64,000 nt of DNA. Source: Sphagnum compactum. Its lineage: Eukaryota > Bryophyta > Sphagnopsida > Sphagnales. The stretch spans positions 8,122,001 to 8,186,000 of the forward strand of contig OZ234498.1 of assembly GCA_965153455.1 (NCBI GenBank). The letters run 5' to 3'. The notes beneath the pieces were generated by a model. That model ran no database searches and was not told the DNA's origin. It saw only the letters and a list, made by a program, of their open reading frames with translations. The position numbers were made by a program, and so were the translations under genes. Position 1 is the stretch's first letter; every line of letters begins with the position of its first letter. Positions 50,121 to 62,381 of this stretch are shown here, piece after piece.

Positions 50121-50500
50121 CTGGAGCTCCGGGATGGGACTAGGAAGAGTGACAAGCAATCCATTTACTCACTCGAATCTGCATCAAACCAACTCAGGAC
50201 ACCAGAGTCAATGATCTCAAGGTACCCACTAATAGAAACCATAGCACAAACAACAACCAATTGTCACTTCCCTCCAAAACCTAACCCTAAACTCACTAAG
50301 CTCTTAGTTGTCCGCTTGAACATGGCCATCACTTTCACCAAACCAAACCCTAATATCATCCGAACACAATGATATATTTCAACACACCCCCAATGTGAAT
50401 CCAACCCAAATAGGAGCAAATGAAATAACACATGGCACCCCCACCCCAGAATTTTGGGGCTCATGTTGTACTTCTCCAACTAGAGGCCAACAACTCAAAT
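50121..50500. mobile_element. LTR-related fragment sharing sequence with the solo LTR
   Basis: ctggagctccgggatggga followed by ctaggaagagtgacaagc at 50122-50158 closely matches 22255-22293 in the solo LTR (ctggagctccgagatggga then ctaggaagaattgacaagc). Similarity continues more weakly through tcactcrnangratttgca. Ends are not defined, so this is a fragment or a related family member. Confidence 0.6.
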
Positions 50501-51049
50501 AAAAGCTCAACTACAAACAACCAATTTAGCCAGATTTGATGATACAAACATTTGAAAGTAAAAATATTGAAGCATCCTTCTTTTTTTTTTTTGGCTACCT
50601 ACTCGAACTTACATAATAATATAGAATCTGGCCAGATTCTTCTATACATGAATCTGGAATGTTTAAACATTTTTTAATGTTTTGAAATTCTGCAATTCTG
50701 AAAAACCCAAGAAAAAAACACTACGATTTCACCATCTGGAAAATAATTCGCCATTTTGAAATTTGCGAAAAAAAGAAAAGAAAAAGAAACACTGATCACA
50801 CATAATAGGGATTTAGGTACCTGTGTTTTTTCCTTGAACAAATTTTGTCTTTGAAAAAAAAAAAAAAAAAGGGAAATACATAGTGGGGATATTTTTGGGG
50901 TTTTCTATAGTGAAAATTCGATTATTTTTGCCAATTAATGGGAAAATAATTGCAAAATTTTCGATATGGCAAAATTGAAACCCTAAACCCTAATAATAAG
51001 TTTCACTTTTGCCATATCGAAAAATTTTCTGAAAGAAGAAATTCAATAA

Positions 51050-51090
51050 TCACACACACATACACACACACACACACACATACACACACA
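51050..51090. repeat. (CA)n microsatellite with TACA interruptions
   Basis: About 20 CA units broken by two TACA steps. Confidence 0.95.
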
Positions 51091-51202
51091 GAGTGTGCCA
51101 AGTTTGACCCCAGTGGGATACTATTGTCAACGCGAATGTTTGCCTTTCTTTATTTATTCTCCCACATGTGTCAACTTCTTTGTTGCTGGTTACACAACAA
51201 AT

Positions 51203-51660
51203 AATGGATGATGGTGGTGGTGTTGCAAGCTCTTGCAAGCTCTGAGCTTTTCGTGTTTTTTTGGTGGGAGAAGTGGGGGAGAGAGTAACTACTACCTAGT
51301 ACCTTGTGGGTGATGGTGGTGTTGCAAGTTGTGAGGTTTTGTTTTTTCTCTTTTTTTTGGTGGAGGGAAAGTGGGAAAGAGACCCAACCAACCACCTAGT
51401 ATCTGGTGGGTGATGGTGGTGGTGTTGCAACCTCCGAGCTTTTGGTGTTTTTGTGGGACAAGTGGGGAAGGGAGGAAGAGAACAACTACCTAGACCTCGT
51501 GGGTGATGGTGGTGCTGTTGCAAGCTCTGAGCTTCTTCTTTTCTTTTTTTGGTGGGTGGGCGAAGTGGGGAAGGGCAAGAGAACAACTACAAAGTACTTA
51601 CCTAGTGGGTGATGGTGGTTTTTGCAAGCTCTGAGCTTTTGGTTTGAAGAGTGTGGGGGA
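51203..51660 (+). repeat. Tandem minisatellite, about five units of roughly 100 bp, just upstream of NTMC2T5
   Basis: Unit starts marked by gatggtggt at about 51209, 51312, 51412, 51504 and 51611. Each unit runs gatggtggtg, ttgcaagctctgagctt, a t-rich stretch, ggtggg..aagtggggaagg and aacaactacctag. Units vary between 91 and 107 bases. The array ends about 450 bp upstream of the NTMC2T5 start codon, in or near its promoter. Confidence 0.8.
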
Positions 51661-51947
51661 GTGAGTGGTCTTTGCGACCTTGGGCTTCTTCAACTTGATG
51701 TGTAGTTGTTGATGGATTGAGGTTTACTATTCGGAGCAAGTCTTTTGGAGCAAAGCAAAGCCAAACAAAACAAAACAAAGCAAAGGAAAGAGGAGATGGT
51801 AGCTTGGGGTAGTTGCAGTGTGATTATTGGCAAGGGTTTTCTATAAAAGAAATGATGGTGGCTGCCGTGAGACTCTCGACACATGAAGAAGAGCTTCTTT
51901 TGAGGATCAGAGAATTTCAGGGTCTAGTTGCGGCGAGTTTATTGTCA

Positions 51948-51989
51948 ATGGGGGAAGGATTCATGTGGGTTGCACTCTTTGCATTCTGA
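51948..51989 (+). promoter_or_regulatory. Upstream ORF in the NTMC2T5 leader
   Basis: ATG at 51948 opens a 13-codon frame (MGEGFMWVALFAF) ending at TGA 51987-51989, 126 bases before the main start. Further ATGs occur at 51853 and 51883. If these lie in the transcript, initiation at 52116 would need leaky scanning or reinitiation. The transcript start is unknown. Confidence 0.35.
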
Positions 51990-52115
51990 GAGGCATTGGA
52001 GAAGGGTTTGGTTCTTCCTTCGCACCTGATTGGATTGGAACCCCAAGATTTGGTGACCCTGCTTACCCTAGAGTCCAGATCTGGCAAAAGGAAGAAGAAC
52101 GGGGGGAGAGCAAAA

Positions 52116-55100
52116 ATGGCCAAGTTAATGGTGAAGGGTGCGGCGAAGGAAGTTCAACAGCTCTGGAATAACTTGGTTCATGAAAAACCAGTGTTGCCCT
52201 ATTTGATCCCGGTGTTTTTCTTGGCATGGGTACTAGAGCGCTGGATCATTCCATTTTCCAATTGGATCCCTGTGTTTGTCACAGTGTGGGCTACTCTTCA
52301 GGTACTACTTGTAGTCTTCAGAAATGGAGAACAAATCAATCCCACAAACAAACAAAACAAGAAAACAAACTTAGTGTACTGCACCCAACAAACCCGGAAG
52401 TCAGTCAGTCAGTGGCTGTATGTAGGGTTACGTGATCAGTGACAGGATCTGCTGTAATTTGCTGTAATTTTTGTTTATGCCTAAACAAGCAGCATTGCAT
52501 TTGAAATTCCACAAGACTTCTCTCTTGGATCTTGTGTTGAAGGACCCCTGAAGGGATATGAAAATTGTGTATTTGGCATCATCTTGACCCTTTGCTCCAT
52601 GGAGAGAGAGACCCAATGCTAAGAGTAGTAAGTAGTCTATGGTGGTCATGTTTTCCTGATTGTCTCCAGTATGAAAAGATGGGGCAAGTAGCAACACTGA
52701 AGTATGGTGTCTGTGTCCACATATTTTTACTATGGAGGATGTGGTACCTAGTGATCTATTTGATCTGGGCATCTTGTTGTCATGCTGCAGTATGGGAAGT
52801 ATAGGCGGCAGCAAACTGTGGAGGATCTTAACAATTGCTGGAAGCGTCATATTCTGTGCAGTCAGGTGAGTTTCTTGTACTCAACTTGGTGGAATCTGTC
52901 TGATCAAAGACTTAGTGGGTTTCTCATTGGTTTATGCTCCTCTTAATTTTGCAGGAGCTGAAATCAAATGGCAAAGTTCTAGACAAATAGTTTTACAGCC
53001 AATTTGATCGTGAACTTTTTGATGCCATTTGGGACAATCCTTGCCAGATAATGCATGGATGGAGAGCACTTCAGAGAAAAATTGTAATTTTACACTTGAT
53101 ATTTGTGGGCACACATACATTTCATTTGCAGAAATGTTTGCCACTGTGTGCATAAAAGCAGACTGTAAGCAAAAGTGTGCATGATGCTCTTGGTTGTTGT
53201 TGGGAATTTTGCAGCCTACCACACCGCTGGAACCATGTGAATGGCTCAACAAACTGCTCATGACTGTCTGGCCCAATTTTATTGAACCAAAGATTGTTCG
53301 GAAACTGCTCTCAACTCTTCAGGTTCATCATTTGTTGAACACCCTCTCAGCTGAGAGAAATTCATGTTGCCCTCAGTCAGCCTTGGAGCATTCTCTAAGT
53401 TTGTAGTTTCTCTACTTTCAAGCATTTGATTTCTTGGATTCAGCTGGGTGTTGGGTCTCCTCGGGCTGCTAGCCCTAAGTTACATTTCACCATTGGAATC
53501 CTGGGTTGTACAAACACTGTGGATAGTTTATACTGATGTAGGATGCCGACATCCTAGCAACATGGGTTGTCATCATTTGGAATGTACAACTGAGGTCTCA
53601 TCATGATATGATTCAGAACTTCTTTCTGAAAGTTGAATTTGATGTGTGTGGTATGTGCAAATTCACAGAAGAAGATTAAGGAGAAGAAGCCCAAAACAGT
53701 CGTAAGTACATTTGCCATGTACCACACAAGTTATCAGCTTCATTTAAACACCCTGACAACATGCTTTCCATGTTTATGGTTTCTACAATGTGTGTGTTTT
53801 CAAATATCCCATTACAGAGTCTTTTATCAGCAGCAGTGTCATTGAGAGGATGTTGTATGAGAATGTGGTGATGGGTGACTGCAGCACAGCTTGGAGGTAC
53901 AGGATTTCACATTAGGCACGGCACCACCTATGCTTGGCCTGCAGCGTACCTATTGGTCCATGGAGGACGGTAGTCAGGTATAGTTTTTTCCTCCTGGTAC
54001 TATCCCTCCTCTGTATGCCATGACCTTCTCTCCAGTAGTTTTGCCTGACTTGTGTATCTGCATAAATGCTGTGACGAAAACATTCTGCCTCAAATTTTTT
54101 TTAAGGTTCCAAAAACATAAAAAATTGTGTGTGATATATACTTCCATGTTTTGCCATTGCAGCCAGTATTGCACATGGGGTTCGAATGGGATACCAATGA
54201 GATGAGCGTGCTTCTTGCAGCCAAGCTTGCAGGGCCCTTGCGTGGCACTTCTGCTCGTGTTGTGATCAACAGTATTCACATCAAGGGTGATGTATGTCTG
54301 ACTTTTCCCTTCTTATTATTACTCATTGTGAGGGCACTTTGTGTGTTTGACTCATCACTATGCTGCAGTGTTGTTGAAATCCAACATTGAAACTGGTTGT
54401 TTGTTATATTGTGCAGCTACGGATTGTGCCAATTCTGGATGGGCAGGGGATTCTGTACTCATTTGAGACCACTCCTGAAGTCAAAGTGGGGATAGCTTTT
54501 GGCAGTGGCAGTCAGTCTGTTCCTCAAACAGAACTCCCTGTTCTGTCAACATGGCTGGTTTGTCTTCTTGGCATTTTTGTACAATCCTGTCTTTGTGAGC
54601 TTAATAGGCAGGGATGCAGCTTACCTAGTCGTAAATTTAAATGGACTTTGGAAATGGATGTGAACAGGAAAACCTATTTGTAGATACGCTAAACCGCACG
54701 ATGGTGGAACCTCGAAGACGATGCTACCCTCTGCCATCGGTGGATTTGAAGAAGAAAGCTGTAGGAGGTATATTGTCAGTCACTGTGGTGTCTGCGCAGA
54801 ATCTGTTGCGAGAGCGATCTGAGCTTGGCAGAGACAACAACAACAGCAATGGATCTTTGGGTAGGAAGTCTCAGGGCAAGTTTGTGGAAATTGCATGTGA
54901 AGATTTGATGCGAAAGACACGCATGCAGGGTGGGGGGTTATCACCTGTTTGGGATGAGACTATTGACATGGTATTGCATGATAATACGGGTACTGTACAC
55001 TTCAATGTCTATGAACAAGGTCCCAACAATAATGTCAAGTTCGATTTTATTGGCAGCTGCGAGGTCAAGGTAATAAATAGTTTTTTTGTCTGCAAAGCCA

Positions 55101-57754
55101 CTTTGTTTGCTTTGACAACAGTTTGCAAGTCTTTCTCTTCCCTTCCCACATGAGGGAGTTTTGTTTGGTTGGTAAAGTAAAAGCTGCAGGTGTAAAAAGG
55201 GTGCCAGGGGAAAGTGTTGGAGCTGAATTTTTCTGTGTGATTTGATGATAACTCATGGTGATCTAGGTTTCTCATGGGTGACTGGGTTCATTTGCAGATC
55301 AAGTACGTTGATGATGATTCTACACTCTTTTGGGCAGTTGGTAACAAGTTGAGTGTGCTTGCTTCTCGAGCTGAACATTGTGGCAAGGAAGTTACACTAA
55401 CTGTACCACTTGAGAATGCAACTGGCGAGGTTCTCAGTTTTTCCCTCTCCCCCCCTCCTCCCCATTCTCTCTATCATTGGTGATGCTAAGGTTTTGGATA
55501 CCTGTGAAGATGGTGAAGACTTCCCACCCCTCAACCATAAACCTCAGCTGAACAAAAGTGAGTAAAACTGGATGGCTGAGAGTGGTATGTTTGTGGGGTG
55601 CAGCTAACAGTTAAACTGGCTCTCAAAGAGTGGCAATTTGCGGATGGGTCAAAAGCGGTTGCCAGTTACATGCCTTCAAATGTCATTCACATGCAACAGC
55701 AGACGATGCTGGGCACCTATCCTAGTTTAAATGTGCACACTGGCAGGAAGCTAAAAATTTGCACAGTTGAGGGCCGAAATCTTGCACCCATGGATCGAAC
55801 CGGGAAGAGCGACCCATATCTCAAACTGTTTTATGGCAAGGTAGTCAGTCGATCACCCTCATGTGTGTGTCTCTTGAGGCATGACAACTGCAGTCTTTTC
55901 ATCTCATTCTTGCACATTCTCATATTCTCCTCTCATGGTGAATGGCCTGGAATATATTTATGGCTATCATTGTTTTTGTTTCTCTCTGTCTGCTTATAAC
56001 CCGATTGAATCTTTTGTTTTCCTGCTCTGTTTGGTGAACAGATGCTGCGAAAAACAAAGACTGTGAATCAAGATTTGAATCCTGTTTGGAATCAAGAATT
56101 CATTTTCCAAGAAGTCGGTGGTGGAGAGTACTTGAAGATCAAGTGCTATGATGCTGACAGATTTGGTGATGAGAACCTGGGAAGCGCCCGTGTCAACTTG
56201 CAAGGACTAGTAGAGGGGCAAGTCAAGGATGTTTGGGTACCTCTGGAAAAGATAAAGCAGGGTGAGATCCATCTCAGAATTGAGGTTCTTGGGCGTGATG
56301 GAGACTGGGATTGTTTACAGGTAATGCACTGCTTTGATTACTTCCCTGGCCTTTTGTGGATTGTTCACTCTGTTGGGAAATATTTGCTGGGGAAAACTGG
56401 CACTCTTGCTTGCACAATTGGTCAAAGTTTCAGCTTTTGTTGTGCCACTTTTGTTCTGTTCAAGCTTCTGGTGTAGGGCTATGCAGGGCTGATTCCAGGA
56501 TGTGATGTGATTGCAGAAGCAAGAGAAGGGAGCAGTAGCAGGTGGAGAGGGGGCAACTGTAGAGGTTGTGCTGGTGGAGGCACGTGATCTTGTGGCTGCT
56601 GATTGGGGAGGAACCAGTGACCCTTACGTCAGTGTTCGTTACGGCAACATCAAGAAGCGTACCAAGGTGAAGATGAACTGACCCTATTCTTTTCCAATTT
56701 TTCTGATTGATCCTTGCTCTGGGTTTGGGATAATCAGCACGGCTTGGAGTCCAGTCCTGCACATGTGGATGTAGCTCCCCCAGTGGGTGTGTCCAGGGAA
56801 ATGTCCAAAGAAAAAGCCACCAGTTTGGTTGTTTGCAGTTTCAAAGCAAGCACTACCCATCCCTTGTCCATTTAGTAGAGACTCATTGAGAAACTGTGAG
56901 GCATGAGGATCTAGCAAAACAGGGACAGGGAATATAAAGCTGATGAAATCAGAACAAATGGAGTTTCTCAGATAGATCTGGACAAAACACACTTGGTGTT
57001 GCAGGTTGTGTACAAGACATTAGCCCCACAGTGGGGACAGACGTTGGAGTTTGTGGATGATGGCAGCCCAATGGTGCTTCATGTTAAGGACTACAACACA
57101 ATTTTACCCACTTCTAGTATAGGACATTGTGATGTGTCATATGAATGCCTTCCACCCAATCAGACAGTCGATCGTTGGCTGCCGTTGCAAGGTGTGAATA
57201 CGGGTGAGATTCATTTCCAGCTCACACGTAGGGTACTGGAAAAGCAATCGCCAGTGACAGCTGGAGATGTACTAAAGATGAATGGTGGCACCATCAGTGG
57301 CAACACTAAGCTCCAGCGCAATGCTGGGAAGGTATGTAATGGTGATGATACCCTAAACCCTTGTTTTGTTGCTCCTCAAGGTTGAGACATAAATCCCAAC
57401 CAAAGTCTATTGACCCTTTGTGTTGGTTCTCCTTTGTTGAGGGCTTCCATAACAGGGAGGGATGAGAGAAATGTGTTAGCAGCTCAATTTTGACTTTCAT
57501 TGCAACAGTATGACAAAATGTGAATCATCAAGAAAAAAAGCATGGAACTCTTTAAACAGGTACGGAGCTTGATTAGAAAAGCGATGACACTGGCAGAGGA
57601 GGAGGAGGAAACTGAAGAAATAAAGATGATGCTGGAGGAATTAGAGAATGCAGAAGAGGAGCGAGAAGGCATCATCTCACAGCTACAGAGGGATCGTGAC
57701 CTATTAGTTGGGAAAGTCAAGGAGCTGGAGCAGGCGATGAGTGGGTGTCTCTAG
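52116..57754 (+). CDS. NTMC2T5: NTMC2T5-type protein: N-terminal membrane anchor, SMP lipid-transfer domain and three C2-type domains
   Basis: Fourteen exons, all phase 0: 52116-52301, 52791-52865, 53215-53322, 53669-53701, 53885-53977, 54163-54291, 54417-54557, 54668-55069, 55298-55429, 55604-55840, 56042-56320, 56517-56666, 57005-57331 and 57560-57754; about 828 residues, close to the Arabidopsis protein. Order: hydrophobic hairpin anchor (about 23-60), SMP domain (about 88-270, with FEWDTNEMSVLLAAKL), a diverged C2 (about 280-410), a second C2 (about 490-600) with LAPMDRTGKSDPY and YDADRFGDEN calcium-loop aspartates, a third C2 (about 612-735) with DWGGTSDPY but a weaker third loop (KDYNTILPTSS), and a C-terminal acidic coiled coil (about 775-825). 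SMP/C2 proteins of the synaptotagmin/E-Syt/NTMC2 group tether the ER to other membranes and move lipids; type 5 members have been placed at ER-chloroplast contacts. Exon 4 is only 33 bp and rests on alignment with the family. Confidence 0.92.
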
Positions 57755-58550
57755 ATTCATATTACTGCGACACAGAATTTGTGTAGTACAAAAGAAGCTG
57801 ATGTTGTTCAAGCTTTTTGCCTTAATTGAGGTATTTTCCTCAGGAGGAGGTATGATTGAACTTAGCTGTGAGGATTTGACACTTCCATTGTTCAGTCCAT
57901 CTTCTTCTTCCTTGTGCCAAATTTGCAGATGGTTCATTCTGGCTCTCATTGGTGATTCAGTCCCATCAGTGAAGTCTAGATCAAGCTGTGGTTGCTATCA
58001 TTTCACTACAAGTGATGTATGCATCTTTGTACAGATGACATAATTTAGTTTCAGAAAACAGCTGACTCACCGCTGCATCTTTCTAGTAGATCAGTCTACT
58101 TTTGGATTCAAGAGAAAAGCCTGAGTTTGAAAAATTCTGAGGAATTGAGATTGTTGCAATACCACGAGTTTTAATACATTAAGAGATGGCAGCACATGCC
58201 ATTTCTCCATGTTGTCAGCTTGCACTCTGTTGTTGATCCTTTATTGTCAATCCATGCTCCCAGAAATGACATGCCACAGTTTGGAGCTTGAACTATTTTC
58301 TGTGACAGATTTTTCTTGTGAAGGCAGCTGCAAATGTGTTGCTCTTGAGTTCCTCTTATCAATCCATCACTCCCAGAAACAACAATGCACTGCTGCAGTT
58401 TAGAGCTTGAGCAATTTTTCCATCAGATATTTGCTTGTGAAGCTCTGAAGTACGATTCTGTTCTTGGATTTTCTTTCTTTCTTTTGTTTGTGTTAAGCAG
58501 GCAGGTGCCTCTTCTACATCAGCTGCTTCTTGTGGATCTCAGGGAAACCA
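57755..58550 (+). other. NTMC2T5 3' flank
   Basis: Probably begins with the 3' untranslated region. Two similar segments (ttgtcaatccatgctcccagaaatgacatgcca-type at about 58244 and tatcaatccatcactcccagaaacaacaatgca at about 58357) form an imperfect direct repeat of about 110 bases. No coding potential. Confidence 0.45.
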
Positions 58551-58555
58551 ACCTT

Positions 58556-58616
58556 GGTTTAGGGTTTAGGGTCACGCTAAGCATCTAGATCCAACCCTAA
58601 ACCCTAAACCCTAAAC
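58556..58616. repeat. Inverted pair of interstitial telomere motifs
   Basis: GGTTTAGGGTTTAGGGT (58556-58572) is followed after 20 bases by the complement CAACCCTAAACCCTAAACCC (58592-58611 onward), so the plant-type telomere repeat appears in both orientations head to head and can form a hairpin. Confidence 0.9.
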
Positions 58617-59568
58617 TGAGATTGTTGCACCTGATTTGAGAGCAGGTTTGCCTTTCATTCTTGCAATGCCCGAGGATCCTTCTTGTTGGATTCTGCTTCT
58701 GGCTTCCTGCCCCTGCTGCATTGGCTGCTGCTGCTGCTAATGTTGCTGGCTCGGAGAAGGCTGTGAATTGTGGCACCATGGTTGGAATCCATTCTTTTGT
58801 TCCCTAGTGGAGGAGACATTGTTGGCTGGTGCACTGTCTTCACCTTGGTCCTGGGTACTCTTTCTGCTCATATTCTAGTTCCCACTGCTGTTGCTTTGTT
58901 GTTGAGTGCACTGGGGCAGTCCATGATACCCACAGCAATGGTATCTGTGGCCATCTCACAACTGGATGGATACAGTGAATAATACAATGTCCTCCAGCTG
59001 GCTTGCTACTAAACTTCAATCTTCCACCACCATCTCCATTGAATAGCCATACTCCTGGGGCTCACCAGTGCTGCTTCCCTATGAATCCAAGACTTTCGGT
59101 TTTCATATGGTGCAGATGTTTTCCACATGTTCCATACTTGGCATTGGCAAGACAGTTTGGAAGTGCAGCTTTTGTGAGGACAAGTTAAAAAGTGTGTGTA
59201 TACACATACATATTATACAGGGAAATGCCTGTTTTCATGTTGTAAGGGCTAAGATGAAAAATGAACCCACCAGATATAGCAATCCCTAGCTCGAAATTCT
59301 GTCATTCAATGAATGATTTTCTCCATGGCTTTGCAGATCATAGTTCCTTATTTGTGCATGGTATATGTTTGCTCCTTTAAAATAGCTCATGCAACTTAAA
59401 TCTACTGTGATTGGTTGGGCCTGTGCAGAATGGAAGGATCTCTGCTCAGCTGGTTATCTTCTCATTTTGGGTGAGGAGCATGAGAAGATTTAGCTTCTGT
59501 AAATGAGGATTCCAATTCACATTAGCCCTTCCCTATGTACTTACCATCTGAATGCATCTACTTCCTTA
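58617..59568. other. Spacer with a Gln-rich minus-strand stretch and a possible BED-finger relic
   Basis: On the - strand, 58960-58640 reads as a Gln/Ser-rich peptide in several frames because of caG repeats. No start, splice signals or domain. The + strand ORF 58770-58982 is hydrophobic and probably its shadow. The remainder holds the zinc-finger-like frame at 59068-59289. Confidence 0.35.
59068..59289 (+). pseudogene. Possible BED-type zinc-finger relic
   Basis: A frame with GIGKTVWKCSFCEDKLKS followed by HIHIIQG. A Trp two residues before the first Cys, C-x2-C and a downstream H-x-H are the ordered ligands of a BED finger, which sits at the N-terminus of hAT transposases and related plant proteins. 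There is no dimerisation (hATC) domain nearby, and spacing to the histidines is shorter than usual. Weak. Confidence 0.3.
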
Positions 59569-59950
59569 GAGCATCTCCAGCGGTGCTCAGTACGTGACCC
59601 TGCGAAAATATTTCACATCCAAGTTTAGTTATGTACTCTTTTGCAAGCCCACTAATGAAACTGAAACTGGGACAGCAAATAGGTGGGGGATTACTAATAA
59701 CAAACCACGTGGACCTATTTTATGATGGGCACAATCAGAAACACCGAGCAGCAGTTAGATCATATTTATTACACTCTTTTTGGCAGGTGCACAGACAGCG
59801 CTGCTGAGCCATTCACCAGCCATAGCAACCTGCGCAATTATGCTGAGGCAAAACCATTTTCCTGGGTCGAACCGGCATATGTTGGATTTTCTTCTTCATC
59901 CATTTGTACTGTGCAGGATCACATACTGAGCACCGCTGCTGGAGGTGCTA
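59569..59950. mobile_element. TTA-flanked MITE (PIF/Harbinger Tourist-like), 382 bp
   Basis: Left GAGCATCTCCAGCGGTGCTCAGTACG and right ...CATACTGAGCACCGCTG(ctg)GAGGTGCTA form imperfect inverted repeats of about 38 bases. Both sides carry TTA (59566-59568 and 59951-59953). TTA duplication with GAGCATCTCC-type ends fits Tourist-like elements. The interior is non-coding; the ORF 59722-59982 spans the right end and is not a gene. Confidence 0.8.
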
Positions 59951-59953
59951 TTA

Positions 59954-60000
59954 GAGCATCTCCACCAACAGTCAGTATGTGACCCTGCAAATGTTTTCAT
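59954..60000 (+). mobile_element. Left end of a second GAGCATCTCC MITE
   Basis: Immediately after the shared TTA, GAGCATCTCCACCAACAGTC and then AGTATGTGACCCTGCaaatg repeat the left terminus of the preceding MITE. No matching right end found downstream, so it is a truncated copy, or the first MITE inserted beside an older one. Confidence 0.65.
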
Positions 60001-60088
60001 TTACATACCTTGTAAATGTTTTCAGGCATGTAAGTGTATATATTATATATCCTTAGTGATTACACCTATTTGTACTCCATATTAATTA

Positions 60089-60553
60089 GGCCCACTTTAC
60101 ACTAGGAGTCAAGGCTGAATTTTTTTTTTAAAATTTTAAATCTACCACTTTTTTTATGGCTCTGACTTGACCTCAGGCAGAAAAAGGATACCTAGCAACT
60201 TGGGAGGTCAATTTCCAACCCTTGGGTTCAATGTTCATGTAATAATATATATTTTTGTTTTGATAAAACTTGCATTATAGAAGAGTCGAAATAAAATTCT
60301 AAATCAAACTTTATATCTTCTACCTTTCTAAAATTTTATTTCTCTTCATTTTTTCCCTTTTTTTTTTTGGTTGAGTTTCTATGTTTGTTTGTGAGCTTTT
60401 GTGCTTGTTTGTCGATGATGATGGAAGGAGTTTTTTTTTTTTCTACGTAATATCTATATGATCATAAAAAGCACAAGAATTACAAGAATTGCTCAAACTT
60501 TCCATTATTGGTCCCAAGAATTTTTGGCTTCAACTCCTAGTCTAAAGTGGGCC
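60089..60553. mobile_element. Second TTA-flanked MITE family, 465 bp
   Basis: Left GGCCCACTTTACACTAGGAG (60089) and right ...CTCCTAGTCTAAAGTGGGCC (ending 60553) form inverted repeats of about 32 bases with few mismatches. Both sides carry TTA (60086-60088 and 60554-60556). Different termini from the GAGCATCTCC family. Interior is AT-rich and non-coding. PIF/Harbinger-type from the target duplication. Confidence 0.85.
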
Positions 60554-60556
60554 TTA

Positions 60557-62380
60557 GTTATGGGTGTATTTTAAAGCTCAATTTTATTTTATTTTGGGGC
60601 AGTGGGTCACTTTGAGTGACAAATATTCAAATATTTTTAATGCTCTTAAATAGAAGCTTTTACTACCAGCAAAATATAGGGTTCCCTTTAGCCCACATAT
60701 GTACATCTTGAATACAAGCCCACACTTTTGGGCAAAGGATAGGGGACAAACTGTGATGCTCTTGAGGAATATCTTGAGTGCATGTTGCTTGCCTCCATTA
60801 CTTGAATATAATTTCCATCTCTAAGCTTTTACAAGAGCTTGAGTACAAATTTGAAACTCCCCTCCCCCCTTTCAAAATAAAAAATCACACATTGTTACAT
60901 AGTCATGTAAAACCATGTAAGTCTATTTGTTTTACACTTACACGATTTTACATAGTATAAAATGGACTTACATGCTTTTGCACTTACACATATGCATGTG
61001 AGCCTTATACACTTATTTGCAATGTAAAGAAATTGCATTATGTCATTAACACTTCACATCGAGTAAGTCCTAAACCATATACACACACAAACATTGGTCC
61101 TTAGTTCTTAAGCTTATTCTTCAAGAGTCGGAGGAAGAAAACATAAAATCCCTCTTCTTATTTAGTAGGATATCTGTAGATATAAGGTGCTTTCCAAATA
61201 TACTTAGGAAATTTCTCCATGTGCTTTGCAAAAAACATTTTAGAAAGCCAAATCATTCGGGTTAGTCTAGTTTGAGTTCAGAATTTCTTTTATAACATTT
61301 TATGGTTCCATATCGGGAAATCACTCATTTAAACATTGAATAAAAGAATTCCACATATCGAAGTTATTGAAAAAATCAATATTAGTTTCATCTTCTATCT
61401 CCCTCCCTATCCCTAGTCTCATATCACCTAGTATATGATTATTTGTAAAGTAAGACAAACTAGGAGCCAAAACTTAAAAGAAGTGGTCAGATTTAATAGT
61501 TAACTAAATTTGGAAAAAAAATGGGGGGGAAGGGGGGTGTGTTAAATTGAACTTCTTTGGATTCTTGAAGGGTGGGGGGTAGGGGTAGACTTCATAAATT
61601 TTTGGGTTTTTTTTTTGGGAACTGAATGGAGAACTTTATTACCAAGTTTATTTTTTCCATCCTTCACATGACCATCCATCCAAATCTCCGATTCCAACAT
61701 GCTTTTCCTATGGGCCATCAAAGTCAAAATGTAGGATGTGGGTAGGTTCTAGTTTAATTATATTATGGGTTTAATTAGAGATTTCATCACATCCATTTAA
61801 GGATGGATCGACATATTTTCACATCTAGCCTTCAGTGATTTATGCACAACCAAAAGACAAATCATCAATCGCTTAATGCATATTCCAAATTAGTTCTTCA
61901 TTTGTCATGTGATTAATTTAAACACAATTAGCATCCTTGAACATGTTACTTAACAATCAATAATTGCCGTGCAAACATTTTACGCACAACTTCATGAGTA
62001 GCTTCATCACAAATGACCATTTTAGGTGCATTTTAAGTCACCTCATGGCTTTGCATGAGATTTTGACATGATGAGTAAAATAGTGCAAGAAAGCCAAATG
62101 TGAAACTTGTTGCCTCCTCAATGCAAGATGAGGATGAAAATGCGAACATGACACATGAGGAAAAAAATGAATTAAATGACAATTTTGATTGTTATGAAAG
62201 GAATTTCAAAAAGGAGTAGGAGGATGCATAAGTGAGGAATTTGTTCTTCTTGAAAACTATCAATTACCACTAGTGCCCAATTTAGGCATAATGCCATTAG
62301 TGCCCATCTCAAGTGTTTGCCTAAATTAAATCCCAAACTACGAATCTAGGGTCTAATCATGTTTTAGAAGCTCCTACCAC
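60557..62380. other. AT-rich spacer
   Basis: No gene or ordered repeat recognised. A G-rich run at 61522-61542 and a GGTGGGGGG run near 61571 are the only features. The left end of the transposase element below may start somewhere here but was not located. Confidence 0.4.
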
Positions 62381-62381
62381 C

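Noticed and set aside
52955-52993. Extra NTMC2T5 exon starting GAGCTGAAATCAAATGG
   Set aside because: It reaches a stop within 12 codons, and exons 2 and 3 join in phase without it and match the family order.
58770-58982. Hydrophobic 70-codon ORF
   Set aside because: No start context, no homologue recognised; opposite a Gln-rich repeat-like strand.
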